Shown here in pieces: positions 8,722-17,475 of a stretch of DNA of 64,000 nt. Position 1 is the stretch's first letter. Every line of letters begins with the position of its first letter. The position numbers and the translations under genes are program-made. The notes beneath the pieces are model-generated. The model was not told where the DNA came from, searched no databases, and saw only the letters and a list, made by a program, of their open reading frames with translations. Source of the stretch: Pseudomonas anguilliseptica (GTDB taxonomy: Bacteria > Pseudomonadota > Gammaproteobacteria > Pseudomonadales > Pseudomonadaceae); contig NZ_JAEIOI010000001.1 in assembly GCF_021375795.1 (NCBI RefSeq), forward strand, positions 310,001-374,000, read 5' to 3'.

Positions 8722-9375
8722 TTAGCGCAGGGAAATGATTGGCCAGCCACGTTTCTCCGCTTCGGCGCGCAACTTCGGATCGGGGTCGACGGCGCAGGGG
8801 CGGGTCACCTGCTCCAGCAGCGGCAGGTCATTCAGCGAATCGCTGTAGAAGCTGCTGTCGGCCAGGCTCAGGCCGGTTTCGCCCAGCCAGCGGTTCAGGC
8901 GGGTGACCTTGCCTTCCTTGAAGCACGGCACATCGGTGGTGCGCCCGGTGTAGCGGCCGTCGGCTATTTCGCATTCGGTGGCCAGCAGGGTGTCGACGCC
9001 CAGGCGTGCGGCAATCGGTGCGGTGACGAAGCGGTTGGTGGCGGTGATGATCAGCAGCTTGTCGCCTGCTTCGCGGTGTTCGGCGAGCAGGGCTTCGCCC
9101 TTGGTCAGGATGATCGGCTCAATGCAGTCGCGCATAAATTCGCGGTGCCACTGCGCAAGCTGAGCCATTTCCGTACGGCCGAGGATTTCCAGGCTGAAAT
9201 TCAGGTAGTCGGTGATATTCAGGCGGCCGGCCAGGTAGTCCTGATAAAAGTCATCGTTACGCGTCTTGTAGGCGATGCGGTCGAGGATGCCGCGCTCACA
9301 CAGGTAGTCGCCCCAGGCGTGATCGCTGTCGCCGCCGAGCAGGGTGTTGTCGAGATCGAATAAAGCCAAACGCAC
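8722..9375 (-). CDS. HAD-IB family phosphatase (SerB-like; possible histidinol-phosphatase)
   Basis: The product is 217 residues from GTG 9375. An ATG at 9399 would add eight residues, but the motif-I start [18 protein letters not shown] matches the family N-terminus and AGGTG precedes the GTG. HAD motifs are complete: FDLDNT (nucleophile and acid Asp), TATNRFV (motif II), a lysine in FKEGK, and [11 protein letters not shown] (motif IV). The ortholog beside rppH-ptsP in P. aeruginosa (PA0335, from memory) has been reported as histidinol-phosphate phosphatase. I take that as a likely but unproven role here. Confidence 0.85.
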   Translation of the reverse strand: MRLALFDLDNTLLGGDSDHAWGDYLCERGILDRIAYKTRNDDFYQDYLAGRLNITDYLNFSLEILGRTEMAQLAQWHREFMRDCIEPIILTKGEALLAEHREAGDKLLIITATNRFVTAPIAARLGVDTLLATECEIADGRYTGRTTDVPCFKEGKVTRLNRWLGETGLSLADSSFYSDSLNDLPLLEQVTRPCAVDPDPKLRAEAEKRGWPIISLR

Positions 9376-9528
9376 GGGGCACCTTTTCTGAAAACCCAAT
9401 AAGACGGCCAGATTAACGGCTTTTATAAGGCTTTCCTATTACACCGGCCGCTTGCGTTGCTGCTGCCGCGGCCTTTGTGGAACAATGCCCGCATGTCTTA
9501 AATTCAGGCGTTTACGAGGTTGTGTGCC

Positions 9529-10008
9529 GTGATCGATTCCGATGGTTTTCGCCCGAATGTCGGCATCATTCTGACCAATGATGTTGGCCAGGTGCTGTGG
9601 GCGCGTCGGATAAACCAGGATGCCTGGCAGTTCCCGCAAGGCGGGATCAATGACCATGAGTCGCCGGAAGAAGCGCTGTACCGCGAATTGAACGAAGAAG
9701 TGGGCCTTGAAGAGCAGGATGTGAAAATTCTCGCCTGCACTCGGGGCTGGTTGCGTTATCGTCTGCCCCAGCGTTTGGTGCGCACGCACAGCCAACCGCT
9801 GTGCATCGGTCAGAAACAGAAATGGTTTCTCCTGCGTTTGACCGGCGCAGAGGAACGGGTGCGCATGGACCTGACCGGCAAGCCGGAATTCGACGGCTGG
9901 CGCTGGGTCAGTTACTGGTACCCGCTGGGCCAGGTGGTGACATTCAAGCGCGAGGTTTACCGTCGCGCCCTCAAGGAACTCGCCCCGCGCCTTTTGGCCC
10001 GGGACTGA
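9529..10008 (+). CDS. rppH: RNA pyrophosphohydrolase RppH (Nudix)
   Basis: RppH removes pyrophosphate from mRNA 5' ends and so triggers RNase E-dependent decay. The product is 159 residues from GTG 9529, which follows GAGG at 9-base spacing and gives the family start [14 protein letters not shown]. The Nudix box, residues ~38-60 (GG..., REL, EEVGL), is intact. The C-terminal [17 protein letters not shown] block is typical of RppH. ptsP follows after 18 bases, an operon that is conserved in Pseudomonas. Confidence 0.95.
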   Translation: MIDSDGFRPNVGIILTNDVGQVLWARRINQDAWQFPQGGINDHESPEEALYRELNEEVGLEEQDVKILACTRGWLRYRLPQRLVRTHSQPLCIGQKQKWFLLRLTGAEERVRMDLTGKPEFDGWRWVSYWYPLGQVVTFKREVYRRALKELAPRLLARD

Positions 10009-10026
10009 CAACAGGCTGAGCCAAGC

Positions 10027-12306
10027 ATGCTCAATACGCTGCGCAAGATTGTCCAGGAAGTAAACGCCGCCAAGGACCTCAAGGCGGCGCTGGGCATTAT
10101 CGTGCAGCGGGTGCGCGAAGCCATGGGTAGCCAGGTTTGCTCGGTCTACCTGCTTGATCCGGAAACCAACCGCTTCGTGTTGATGGCCACCGAGGGCCTC
10201 AACAAGAAAGCCATCGGCAAGGTAAGCATGGCGCCCAACGAGGGCCTGGTTGGCCTGGTTGGTACCCGCGAAGAGCCGCTCAACCTCGAACACGCCTCCG
10301 AACACCCGCGCTACCGTTACTTCGCTGAAACCGGTGAGGAACGTTACGCCTCCTTTTTGGGGGCGCCGATCATCCACCACCGGCGGGTAATGGGCGTACT
10401 GGTCGTCCAGCAGAAAGAGCGCCGCCAGTTCGATGAAGGTGAAGAAGCCTTCCTGGTGACCATGAGCGCGCAGCTCGCCGGGGTTATCGCCCACGCCGAG
10501 GCTACCGGTTCGATTCGCGGCTTGGGTCGTCAGGGCAAGGGTATTCAGGAAGCCAAGTTTATCGGCGTGCCTGGCTCTCCCGGCGCTGCCGTGGGCACCG
10601 CCGTGGTGGTGTTGCCACCCGCTGACCTGGAAGTGGTGCCGGATAAAACGGTCGATGACATCGCCGCCGAGCTGACCCTGTTCAACAATGCCCTCGAAGG
10701 TGTACGCGCCGATATGCGTGCGCTTTCGGCGAAGATGGCCACCCAATTGCGCCCGGAAGAGCGCGCATTGTTCGATGTTTACCTGATGATGCTGGAAGAC
10801 GCCGCCTTGGGTAACGAGGTGGTCAAGGTCATCAAAACCGGGCAGTGGGCCCAGGGCGCGCTGCGCCATGTGGTCAGCGAGCACGTCAATCGTTTCGAAC
10901 TGATGGACGACGCCTACCTGCGCGAACGCGCTAGCGACGTCAAAGACCTCGGCCGGCGCTTGCTGGCTTACCTGCAACAGGCGCGTCAGCAGACCCTGGT
11001 CTATCCGGACAACTGCATCCTGGTTAGTGAAGAACTGTCGCCGGCGATGCTTGGCGAAGTGCCGGAAGGCAAGCTGGTCGGCCTGGTGTCGGTGCAAGGC
11101 TCGGGCAACTCGCATGTGGCGATCTTTGCCCGGGCTATGGGTATACCCACGGTCATGGGTGTGGTCGATCTGCCGTATTCGAAGATCGACGGCATCCAGC
11201 TGATCGTCGACGGCTACCACGGTGAGGTGTTCACCAACCCCAGCGAGGTGCTGCGCAAGCAGTACGCCGATGTGGTCGAGGAAGAGCGCCAACTGGCTCA
11301 GGGCCTGGATGCACTGCGTGCCTTGCCGTGTGAGACCCTGGATGGTCACCGCATGCCGCTGTGGGTCAATACGGGGCTGCTCGCGGATGTGAAGCGTGCT
11401 CAGGAGCGCGGTGCCGAAGGCGTCGGTCTGTACCGCACCGAAGTGCCGTTCATGATCAACGAGCGTTTCCCCAGCGAGAAAGAGCAACTGTCGACCTATC
11501 GCGAGCAGTTGCAGGCCTTCCACCCGTTGCCGGTCACCATGCGTACCCTGGATATCGGCGGCGACAAGGCACTGAGCTATTTCCCAATCAAGGAAGACAA
11601 CCCCTTCCTCGGTTGGCGCGGCATTCGGGTGACCCTTGATCACCCGGAAATCTTCCTGGTGCAGACCCGCGCGATGCTCAAGGCCAGCGAAGGGTTGAAC
11701 AACCTGCGTATCCTGCTGCCGATGATTTCCGGTATTCAGGAACTGGAAGAGGCGCTGCACCTGATTCACCGCGCCTGGGGCGAAGTGCGGGACGAGGGTA
11801 CCGATGTGCCGTTGCCACCGATCGGGGTGATGATCGAGATTCCGGCGGCGGTCTACCAGACCCGAGAACTGGCACGCCAGGTCGACTTCCTCTCGGTCGG
11901 CTCGAATGACCTGACCCAGTACCTGTTGGCCGTGGACCGCAACAACCCGCGGGTTGCCGACCTTTACGACTTCCTCCACCCGGCGGTGCTGCAAGCGCTG
12001 CGTATCGTGGTGGCCGGTGCCCATGCTGAAGGTAAACCGGTGAGCATCTGTGGTGAGATGGCTGGCGACCCGGCGTGCGCGGTGCTGCTGATGGCCATGG
12101 GTTTCGACGGCCTGTCGATGAACGCCACCAACCTGCCCAAGGTCAAATGGCTGCTGCGTCAGCTCAGCCTGGGCAAGGCTCAGGAACTGCTGAGCCAGGT
12201 CATGAGCATCGACAACCCTCAGGTGATTCACAGCACCCTGCAACTGGCCCTGCGCAATCTCGGCCTGGGCCGCATGATCAACCCGGCGTCGGATATTCAG
12301 GCCTGA
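10027..12306 (+). CDS. ptsP: Nitrogen-PTS enzyme I (PtsP, EI-Ntr)
   Basis: PtsP is the phosphoenolpyruvate-dependent kinase that starts the nitrogen phosphotransferase chain (PtsP to PtsO to PtsN), a regulatory rather than sugar-transport system. The 759-residue protein has an N-terminal GAF domain (about 1-165) and then enzyme I domains. The phosphorylated histidine is His363 in GSGNSHVAIFARAMGIP. The PEP-binding barrel shows GAEGVGLYRTEVPFM, MRTLDIGGDKALSY and SVGSNDLTQYLLAVDRNN. It follows rppH in an operon. Confidence 0.96.
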   Translation: MLNTLRKIVQEVNAAKDLKAALGIIVQRVREAMGSQVCSVYLLDPETNRFVLMATEGLNKKAIGKVSMAPNEGLVGLVGTREEPLNLEHASEHPRYRYFAETGEERYASFLGAPIIHHRRVMGVLVVQQKERRQFDEGEEAFLVTMSAQLAGVIAHAEATGSIRGLGRQGKGIQEAKFIGVPGSPGAAVGTAVVVLPPADLEVVPDKTVDDIAAELTLFNNALEGVRADMRALSAKMATQLRPEERALFDVYLMMLEDAALGNEVVKVIKTGQWAQGALRHVVSEHVNRFELMDDAYLRERASDVKDLGRRLLAYLQQARQQTLVYPDNCILVSEELSPAMLGEVPEGKLVGLVSVQGSGNSHVAIFARAMGIPTVMGVVDLPYSKIDGIQLIVDGYHGEVFTNPSEVLRKQYADVVEEERQLAQGLDALRALPCETLDGHRMPLWVNTGLLADVKRAQERGAEGVGLYRTEVPFMINERFPSEKEQLSTYREQLQAFHPLPVTMRTLDIGGDKALSYFPIKEDNPFLGWRGIRVTLDHPEIFLVQTRAMLKASEGLNNLRILLPMISGIQELEEALHLIHRAWGEVRDEGTDVPLPPIGVMIEIPAAVYQTRELARQVDFLSVGSNDLTQYLLAVDRNNPRVADLYDFLHPAVLQALRIVVAGAHAEGKPVSICGEMAGDPACAVLLMAMGFDGLSMNATNLPKVKWLLRQLSLGKAQELLSQVMSIDNPQVIHSTLQLALRNLGLGRMINPASDIQA

Positions 12307-12329
12307 CGCTTACTTCAGGTCTCCTGCTA

Positions 12330-12347
12330 CAGGTGCGCGCGCACCTG
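12330..12347 (+). terminator. Palindrome after ptsP, possible terminator
   Basis: An 18-base perfect palindrome (CAGGTGCGC/GCGCACCTG) lies 24 bases after the ptsP stop and before the convergent NRDE gene. No T run follows, so it may act as a weak terminator or 3'-end stabiliser. Confidence 0.4.
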
Positions 12348-12377
12348 GCGCTCGAGCCTACAACCCTGGTGCGCCGC

Positions 12378-13124
12378 TTAGCCTCGTAAAGCAACCTCCC
12401 CCAGCGCAGTGCCATGCTCAGCAAAACTGCGTTCGACCATCTGCCAGCTGCCATCGGCGTTGACGATCAGCGCGGTGCTGGCGCGGGTCCCGTATGCCGG
12501 GCTGGCGATAAAGATGCTCGACAGCAGGCGTTCGCTGGCTAAACCGATACCGGTGTCGGGCAGGTCGGCATCGGCGGCTGGAGTGGGATCGGCCAGCAGG
12601 TGCAGCAGGCGATCCGGTTGTGCGTCGGGCAAAGCATCGTTCAGGGCCTGGGTGAGCCGCTGCAGCTTGGGCCAGGGCGTATTCAGGTCGGCATTGGATA
12701 AACCATGGACACCTGGGCTGAGCAGGGTGGTGTGACCGGAGCGCGAGTTGAAGTGGCAGAGCTGCTGGCCGTCGCCCAGCAGCAGGTTGAAGCCGCTGTA
12801 ATGCTGGCGCTCTGCGCGTAGCTGCTGGAGGAAATCTTCGGTACTCAGGGCGCTGGTGAGAAAGGCCGCCGGCAGTTCGCCCCGCGAGCGCGCGCCCTGC
12901 GGCAGGCTGAGGTCGCGGATGTTGGTCAGGGCGGCAAAGCGCCCGCCAGGGCCGACACCCAGCCAAGTGCCGCCGGCCTGCAAATCACGCCCGGCAAACA
13001 GCCCAGGGCTTTGCGGCCACTCGGCCAGCGCCTGGCTGGGGCGGGCATAGAATTCATCACGGTTGGCCGCTACCAGCAGCGGTTGGGCATGGCCGGGGCG
13101 CCAGGCCAGGGCAATCAGGCACAT
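12378..13124 (-). CDS. NRDE family (TANGO2-like) protein
   Basis: This 248-residue protein begins MCLIALAW, with Cys2 as the likely N-terminal residue after methionine removal. The signature NRDEF is near residue 22, and GRDLQAGGTWLGVG follows, both diagnostic of the NRDE/TANGO2 family. The fold is thought to be Ntn-hydrolase-like, but no bacterial substrate is established. It begins 3 bases after the upstream small hypothetical gene on the same strand, so the pair is one transcription unit. Confidence 0.85.
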   Translation of the reverse strand: MCLIALAWRPGHAQPLLVAANRDEFYARPSQALAEWPQSPGLFAGRDLQAGGTWLGVGPGGRFAALTNIRDLSLPQGARSRGELPAAFLTSALSTEDFLQQLRAERQHYSGFNLLLGDGQQLCHFNSRSGHTTLLSPGVHGLSNADLNTPWPKLQRLTQALNDALPDAQPDRLLHLLADPTPAADADLPDTGIGLASERLLSSIFIASPAYGTRASTALIVNADGSWQMVERSFAEHGTALGEVALRG

Positions 13125-13127
13125 GCT

Positions 13128-13496
13128 TTAGCTGCGCAGCTTGGCGATGACGCCAGCGCTGTCGAGTTCCGCGCCCAGGTGCAAGCGCACCTTGCGCGCA
13201 CCGCCGCCCAGGCCGAGTTCCAGCAGAATGCGTTCTTCGACCTGTGACAGACCGCCTTCAAGGCGCTCCAATGGCTGAATCAACAGCTGCGGAGGCCGGC
13301 TCAGGCGCAGGAAACGATGCGGTAACAACTCCGCGATGCCACGCTGCAACAGCTGCTGCGCCGCCGCAAAGTCCGCCACCAGCAGGCGCTGATTGCTGAA
13401 GGCCGGGTCGGCCTGCAGATGCAGTTCGCGGCCGCTTTGCAGGTGGCTCAGGTGCATCTGGTTGCAACTCAGTTTGAGGTACAGGGTTGGGCGCAC
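13128..13496 (-). CDS. Conserved hypothetical protein, 122 residues
   Basis: I do not recognise a family. The product starts at a GTG (VRPTLYLKL), has no signal peptide or membrane segment, is leucine-rich, and contains a central FLRLSRPPQLLIQPLERLEGG stretch split by the Pro-Pro. Composition and codon use resemble the neighbours, so it looks like a genuine old gene. It lies just upstream of the NRDE gene (3-base gap), suggesting joint expression. No clear Shine-Dalgarno precedes the GTG, so the start is tentative. Confidence 0.65.
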   Translation of the reverse strand: MRPTLYLKLSCNQMHLSHLQSGRELHLQADPAFSNQRLLVADFAAAQQLLQRGIAELLPHRFLRLSRPPQLLIQPLERLEGGLSQVEERILLELGLGGGARKVRLHLGAELDSAGVIAKLRS

Positions 13497-13617
13497 AGGG
13501 TTCTATTCCAGGGGCTGTCCCGGCACTTTACGCAAAGCCTGAGCTTACATCCATCGCCCAAAGTAGAGTCCGGAGCGCTGCATCCGTTACCATGCCGGAT
13601 TGTTTGCGGGGGTGCTG

Positions 13618-14400
13618 ATGGAACTGCTGCTGTATTTGATTTTGGGTGCTGCCGCTGGAACTCTGGCGGGGCTGTTTGGTGTGGGCGGCGGCATCATCAT
13701 TGTGCCGGTGCTGGTGCTGAGTTTTGCTGCACAGGGCTTTGATCCGGCGATTTTGACGCACCTGGCGGTTGGCACCTCACTGGCCACCATCATTTTTACC
13801 TCGATCAACTCGGTCCTCGAGCATCAGCGCAAGGGCGCGGTGCTGTGGCCGGTATTCGCCTGGATGACCCTGGGCATTCTGCTCGGCGCGGCCATAGGCG
13901 CGGCCACTGCTGCGGCCATTCAGGGGCCGATGCTGCAGAAGATCATCGGTGTGTTTGCCATCATCATCGCCGTGCAGATGGCTCTGGAATTGAAACCCAA
14001 AGCCAGTCGTACTGTCCCAGGCAAGCCAGGGTTGACGGTGGCGGGTGTGGTAATTGGCTGGGCGTCGGCGATTTTCGGGATTGGCGGTGGTTCACTGACG
14101 GTGCCATTCCTGACCTGGCGCAGCGTGGCGATGCAGCAGGCGGTGGCTACTTCTTCGGCTTGCGGCCTGCCGATTGCGATCGCCAGTGCCCTGAGTTTTA
14201 TCTGGCTGGGCTGGGATAAACCCGCGCTGCCGGAGTGGAGTCTGGGTTTCGTCTATCTACCGGCGCTGGTCGGTATTGCCATCCCCAGCATGTATTTTGC
14301 CCGCGTCGGCGCACGTCTGGCGCACAAGCTGTCGCCGCGTCTGCTCAAGCGTCTGTTTGCCCTGCTGCTATTTAGCGTGGGCTTAAGTTTCCTGATCTAA
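13618..14400 (+). CDS. TauE/SafE family sulfite/sulfonate exporter-like permease
   Basis: This 260-residue integral membrane protein has about eight hydrophobic segments in two homologous halves. Each half carries the glycine-rich family motif: [19 protein letters not shown] near the N-terminus and [19 protein letters not shown] near residue 145. TauE/SafE members export sulfite, sulfoacetate or other organic anions. The substrate cannot be read from sequence. A GGGGG sits close to ATG 13618. lgt follows after a few bases, with its GGAG abutting this stop. Confidence 0.88.
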   Translation: MELLLYLILGAAAGTLAGLFGVGGGIIIVPVLVLSFAAQGFDPAILTHLAVGTSLATIIFTSINSVLEHQRKGAVLWPVFAWMTLGILLGAAIGAATAAAIQGPMLQKIIGVFAIIIAVQMALELKPKASRTVPGKPGLTVAGVVIGWASAIFGIGGGSLTVPFLTWRSVAMQQAVATSSACGLPIAIASALSFIWLGWDKPALPEWSLGFVYLPALVGIAIPSMYFARVGARLAHKLSPRLLKRLFALLLFSVGLSFLI

Positions 14401-14410
14401 GGAGTTTTTG

Positions 14411-15211
14411 ATGCTGCCTTACCCGCAGATCGACCCGGTTGCACTGGCCCTTGGCCCGCTGAAAATCCACTGGTACGGCCTGATGTACCTGATCGGCATC
14501 GGTGGTGCCTGGTGGCTGGCCTCACGCCGGTTGGCGCGCTTTGATGCGGCCTGGAACAAGGAAAAACTCTCTGACCTGGTGTTCTGGGTGGCCATGGGCG
14601 TGATCCTCGGTGGCCGTCTCGGTTATGTGCTGTTCTACGATCTGGCTGCCTATATCGCCGAGCCGGCACGCATGCTGCGCATCTGGGAAGGCGGCATGTC
14701 ATTCCATGGCGGCTTGATCGGCGTAATGCTGGCCACCTGGTGGTTCGGCAAACGCAATAACAAGAGCTTCTTCGAGCTGATGGACTTTATTGCGCCGCTG
14801 GTGCCGATCGGCCTGGGCGCCGGGCGTATCGGCAACTTTATCAACGCCGAATTGTGGGGCAAGGCCACTGACCTGCCCTGGGCGATGATCTTCCCCACCG
14901 ATCCGCAGCAACTGGCGCGTCACCCCTCGCAGCTGTACCAGTTCGCCCTGGAGGGCGTGGCGCTGTTCACCATCCTCTGGTTCTACTCGCGCAAGCCGCG
15001 CCCGACCATGGCGGTGTCCGGTATGTTCGCGCTGTGCTACGGGATCTTCCGCTTTATCGTCGAGTTCGTCCGCGTGCCGGATGCCCAGCTCGGTTACCTG
15101 GCTGGTGGCTGGCTGACCATGGGGCAGATCCTCTGCCTGCCGATGATCCTCGGCGGCCTGGGTCTGATCGCCTACGCCTACAAACGCCAGGCTGCACAGG
15201 AGGCCGTGTAA
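14411..15211 (+). CDS. lgt: Prolipoprotein diacylglyceryl transferase
   Basis: Lgt transfers diacylglycerol from phosphatidylglycerol to the lipobox cysteine of prolipoproteins, the first step of lipoprotein maturation in the inner membrane. The 266-residue protein has about seven membrane segments. Family motifs are [24 protein letters not shown] (catalytic His), [13 protein letters not shown] and [12 protein letters not shown] (14401-14404) gives good spacing to ATG 14411. Its stop codon overlaps the thyA start codon by one base (TAATG), so thyA is translationally coupled. Confidence 0.97.
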   Translation: MLPYPQIDPVALALGPLKIHWYGLMYLIGIGGAWWLASRRLARFDAAWNKEKLSDLVFWVAMGVILGGRLGYVLFYDLAAYIAEPARMLRIWEGGMSFHGGLIGVMLATWWFGKRNNKSFFELMDFIAPLVPIGLGAGRIGNFINAELWGKATDLPWAMIFPTDPQQLARHPSQLYQFALEGVALFTILWFYSRKPRPTMAVSGMFALCYGIFRFIVEFVRVPDAQLGYLAGGWLTMGQILCLPMILGGLGLIAYAYKRQAAQEAV

Positions 15212-16005
15212 TGCAGCAGTACCTCGACCTGATGCGCCTGGTGCGCGAGACCGGCACCTTCAAGCAGGATCGCACCGGCACCGGCACCTACAGCATTTTT
15301 GCCCATCAGATGCGCTTCAACCTGGCTGACGGCTTCCCGCTGGTGACCACCAAGAAGTGCCACCTGAAATCCATCATTCACGAGCTGCTGTGGTTCCTCC
15401 AGGGCGACACCAACATCAAGTACCTGAAGGACAACGGTGTGCGCATCTGGGACGAGTGGGCCGACGAGAACGGCGACCTCGGTCCGGTGTACGGCTATCA
15501 GTGGCGTAGCTGGCCGGCGCCGAATGGTGAGTCGATCGATCAGATCAGCAAGCTGATCGAGATGATCAAAAAGAACCCGGACTCGCGCCGCCTGATCGTT
15601 TCGGCCTGGAACCCGGCGCTGGTCGAGCAGATGGCCCTGCCGCCGTGTCATGCGCTGTTCCAGTTCTATGTGGCCGACGGCAAGCTCAGCTGCCAGCTGT
15701 ACCAGCGCTCGGCGGATATCTTCCTGGGCGTGCCGTTCAATATCGCCAGTTATGCGCTGCTGACGCTCATGGTGGCTCAGGTCTGCGGCCTGCAGCCTGG
15801 AGATTTCATCTGGACCGGCGGCGACTGTCACCTGTACGCCAACCATATCGAGCAGGCCGATCTGCAACTCTCACGCGAGCCGCTGCCGCTGCCGGTGATG
15901 AAGCTCAACCCCGAGGTGAAGGACCTGCTGGCGTTCAAGTTCGAAGACTTCGAACTGGTTGGTTACCAAGCCCATCCGCATATCCCGGCGCCTGTCGCGG
16001 TCTAA
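15211..16005 (+). CDS. thyA: Thymidylate synthase
   Basis: ThyA methylates dUMP to dTMP using methylenetetrahydrofolate. The product is 264 residues, the E. coli length, with catalytic Cys146 in [11 protein letters not shown] and the folate/dUMP motifs [10 protein letters not shown] and [16 protein letters not shown]. The frame is open upstream into lgt, but ATG 15211 overlaps the lgt stop and gives the canonical N-terminus [11 protein letters not shown]. folA (dihydrofolate reductase), which recycles the folate product, is about 4 kb downstream. Confidence 0.97.
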   Translation: MQQYLDLMRLVRETGTFKQDRTGTGTYSIFAHQMRFNLADGFPLVTTKKCHLKSIIHELLWFLQGDTNIKYLKDNGVRIWDEWADENGDLGPVYGYQWRSWPAPNGESIDQISKLIEMIKKNPDSRRLIVSAWNPALVEQMALPPCHALFQFYVADGKLSCQLYQRSADIFLGVPFNIASYALLTLMVAQVCGLQPGDFIWTGGDCHLYANHIEQADLQLSREPLPLPVMKLNPEVKDLLAFKFEDFELVGYQAHPHIPAPVAV

Positions 16006-16020
16006 TCTGCGCTGTTTGAT

Positions 16021-16095
16021 TCGCGGCTAAAACGGAGCGCCGCCCGGCCCCTCCCACAGACGTTAGACGTTTTGTGGGAGGGGCTTTAGCCGCGA
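16021..16095. repeat. REP-like nested inverted repeat between thyA and the GTPase gene
   Basis: Outer arms TCGCGGCTAAA (16021-16031) and TTTAGCCGCGA (16085-16095) enclose inner arms GCCCCTCCCACA (16047-16058) and TGTGGGAGGGGC (16073-16084). The unit TGTGGGAGGGGC followed by TTTAGCCGCGA is the style of the abundant Pseudomonas REP sequences. It lies between convergent genes, the usual REP position, and may also act as terminator or mRNA stabiliser. Confidence 0.75.
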
Positions 16096-16107
16096 CGCCT
16101 TGAGCGG

Positions 16108-17475
16108 TTAGAGCAACTCTGCCGCCAACTGCTGCACCTGCTCCTGGCGTTCGCCATCCTCCAGCTGCGCGCCAGGGTTGAGTGATGACCATTCGGGGTG
16201 CGCGCGGGCTTTGTGCAGGGCCTCCGGCAGCTTGCCTTCGCGCCAGCTGCTGTCTTGCGGCATGTTCAGGTTGATGGCCTCGACGGCGGCATGGCCACGG
16301 GCTTCCAGTGCGTGTAGCAACTGCTGCTGGCGCAAGGCGAGCAGGCGCAGCACCGCGTCGTCCACGGTCAGCTCGCGCTGGCCCTTGAGTTTGCCTTTCA
16401 GCCGCGCGCCATAGCCGCGCAGGGTCTGCGCGCTGCCGCCGAGCACGGCGCCGATCAGCGCCGCCGCGCCAAGGGTGATGCCGCCGACCAGCAGATCGAC
16501 GCCCACCCCGGTGGCCGCGCCCGCCGCCATACCGCCGCCGATATTGATACCGAGCTGCTTGAGGGTTTCCGGGTTGAACAGGTCGTCGCCCCAACGGCCG
16601 TCAAGCAGCGGCAGGTTGCCTGCTTTGGCGTCGTCCTGACGGAAGGCATACAGCCGCAGCAGGGCTTCCACGCAGCGTTGCTCGCGTTGCCGAATGGTTT
16701 GATGCAGCTCGCGGATGGCGCCTTGTTCCAGCACGGCTTGCGCGGCCACGCTGCGGCGGCAGGCGGCGCAGTCGAGCAGCAGTTCGGCGATCAGCCGCGC
16801 AGCGCTGCTTTTGCGTAATTGGCGCTGCGCCAGGTGATCGTCGATCAACCGTTGCAGTTGCGGGCGAGCCTTTTCCTGCAGCAGTGCGAGGCTCTCGTAC
16901 AGGCGGCGCTCGCCATCCAGTGGCGGCGCCACGCTGTCGAAGCACACCAGGGCATGCAGGCCGAGGCGGGCCAGGGCATCGCGCCAATCCTGTTCGCGGT
17001 GCTGGCTACTGCTGACGAAGTTCAGCACCGGCAGCAAGGGTTTGCCGCACATGCTTAGCACGGCCAGTTCATCGCGGTACTTGGCCAGCACCGGCTCGCG
17101 CGCGTCGATTACATAGAGACCCGCGTCCGAGGCCAGCAGCTGGCGCAACACCTTGGCTTCCTGCTCGAAACGCTGACGCGCCTCGCTGCCGCCCAAGAAG
17201 CGCGCCAGTCGCGCGGGGCCGTCCAGGCGTTCGCCGGGGCGATCCAGGCGTTCCAGATAATCCAGCAGGGCGATGGCGTCTTCCAGGCCGGGGGTGTCGT
17301 ACAGTTCCAGCAGCGCCTCACCGTCCACCGACAGTCGTGCGCCTTCGACGTGGCGCGTGGTGCTGGGGCGATGGGACACCTCGCCGAAACCCACGTCGCG
17401 GGTCAGGGTGCGCATCAGCGAAGTCTTGCCGACATTGGTATGGCCGACCACGGCGAGCCTGAGGGCTTTAGTCAT
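16108..17475 (-). CDS. GTPase with DUF3482 domain
   Basis: This 455-residue protein has a TRAFAC-class G domain at the N-terminus: G1 GHTNVGKTS near residue 12, G3 DTPG near 63, and a G4-like region around LPVLNFVSS where the usual NKxD is not evident. The DUF3482 C-terminal half contains a glycine/alanine-rich hydrophobic stretch (about 325-365) that could insert in membranes. ATG 17475 is preferred over 17481 because GGAG is then 7 bases upstream. The start overlaps the end of the DUF2868 gene, so the two are translationally coupled. The role is unknown; the family resembles YcjX/YcjF-type systems. Confidence 0.82.
   Translation of the reverse strand: MTKALRLAVVGHTNVGKTSLMRTLTRDVGFGEVSHRPSTTRHVEGARLSVDGEALLELYDTPGLEDAIALLDYLERLDRPGERLDGPARLARFLGGSEARQRFEQEAKVLRQLLASDAGLYVIDAREPVLAKYRDELAVLSMCGKPLLPVLNFVSSSQHREQDWRDALARLGLHALVCFDSVAPPLDGERRLYESLALLQEKARPQLQRLIDDHLAQRQLRKSSAARLIAELLLDCAACRRSVAAQAVLEQGAIRELHQTIRQREQRCVEALLRLYAFRQDDAKAGNLPLLDGRWGDDLFNPETLKQLGINIGGGMAAGAATGVGVDLLVGGITLGAAALIGAVLGGSAQTLRGYGARLKGKLKGQRELTVDDAVLRLLALRQQQLLHALEARGHAAVEAINLNMPQDSSWREGKLPEALHKARAHPEWSSLNPGAQLEDGERQEQVQQLAAELL

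Noticed and set aside
9439..12243. 934-residue open frame on the minus strand
   Set aside because: It lies antisense to rppH and ptsP, both of which are certain. High GC in third positions keeps the antisense frame open. Its composition (His/Gln/Arg rich) is that of an artefact.
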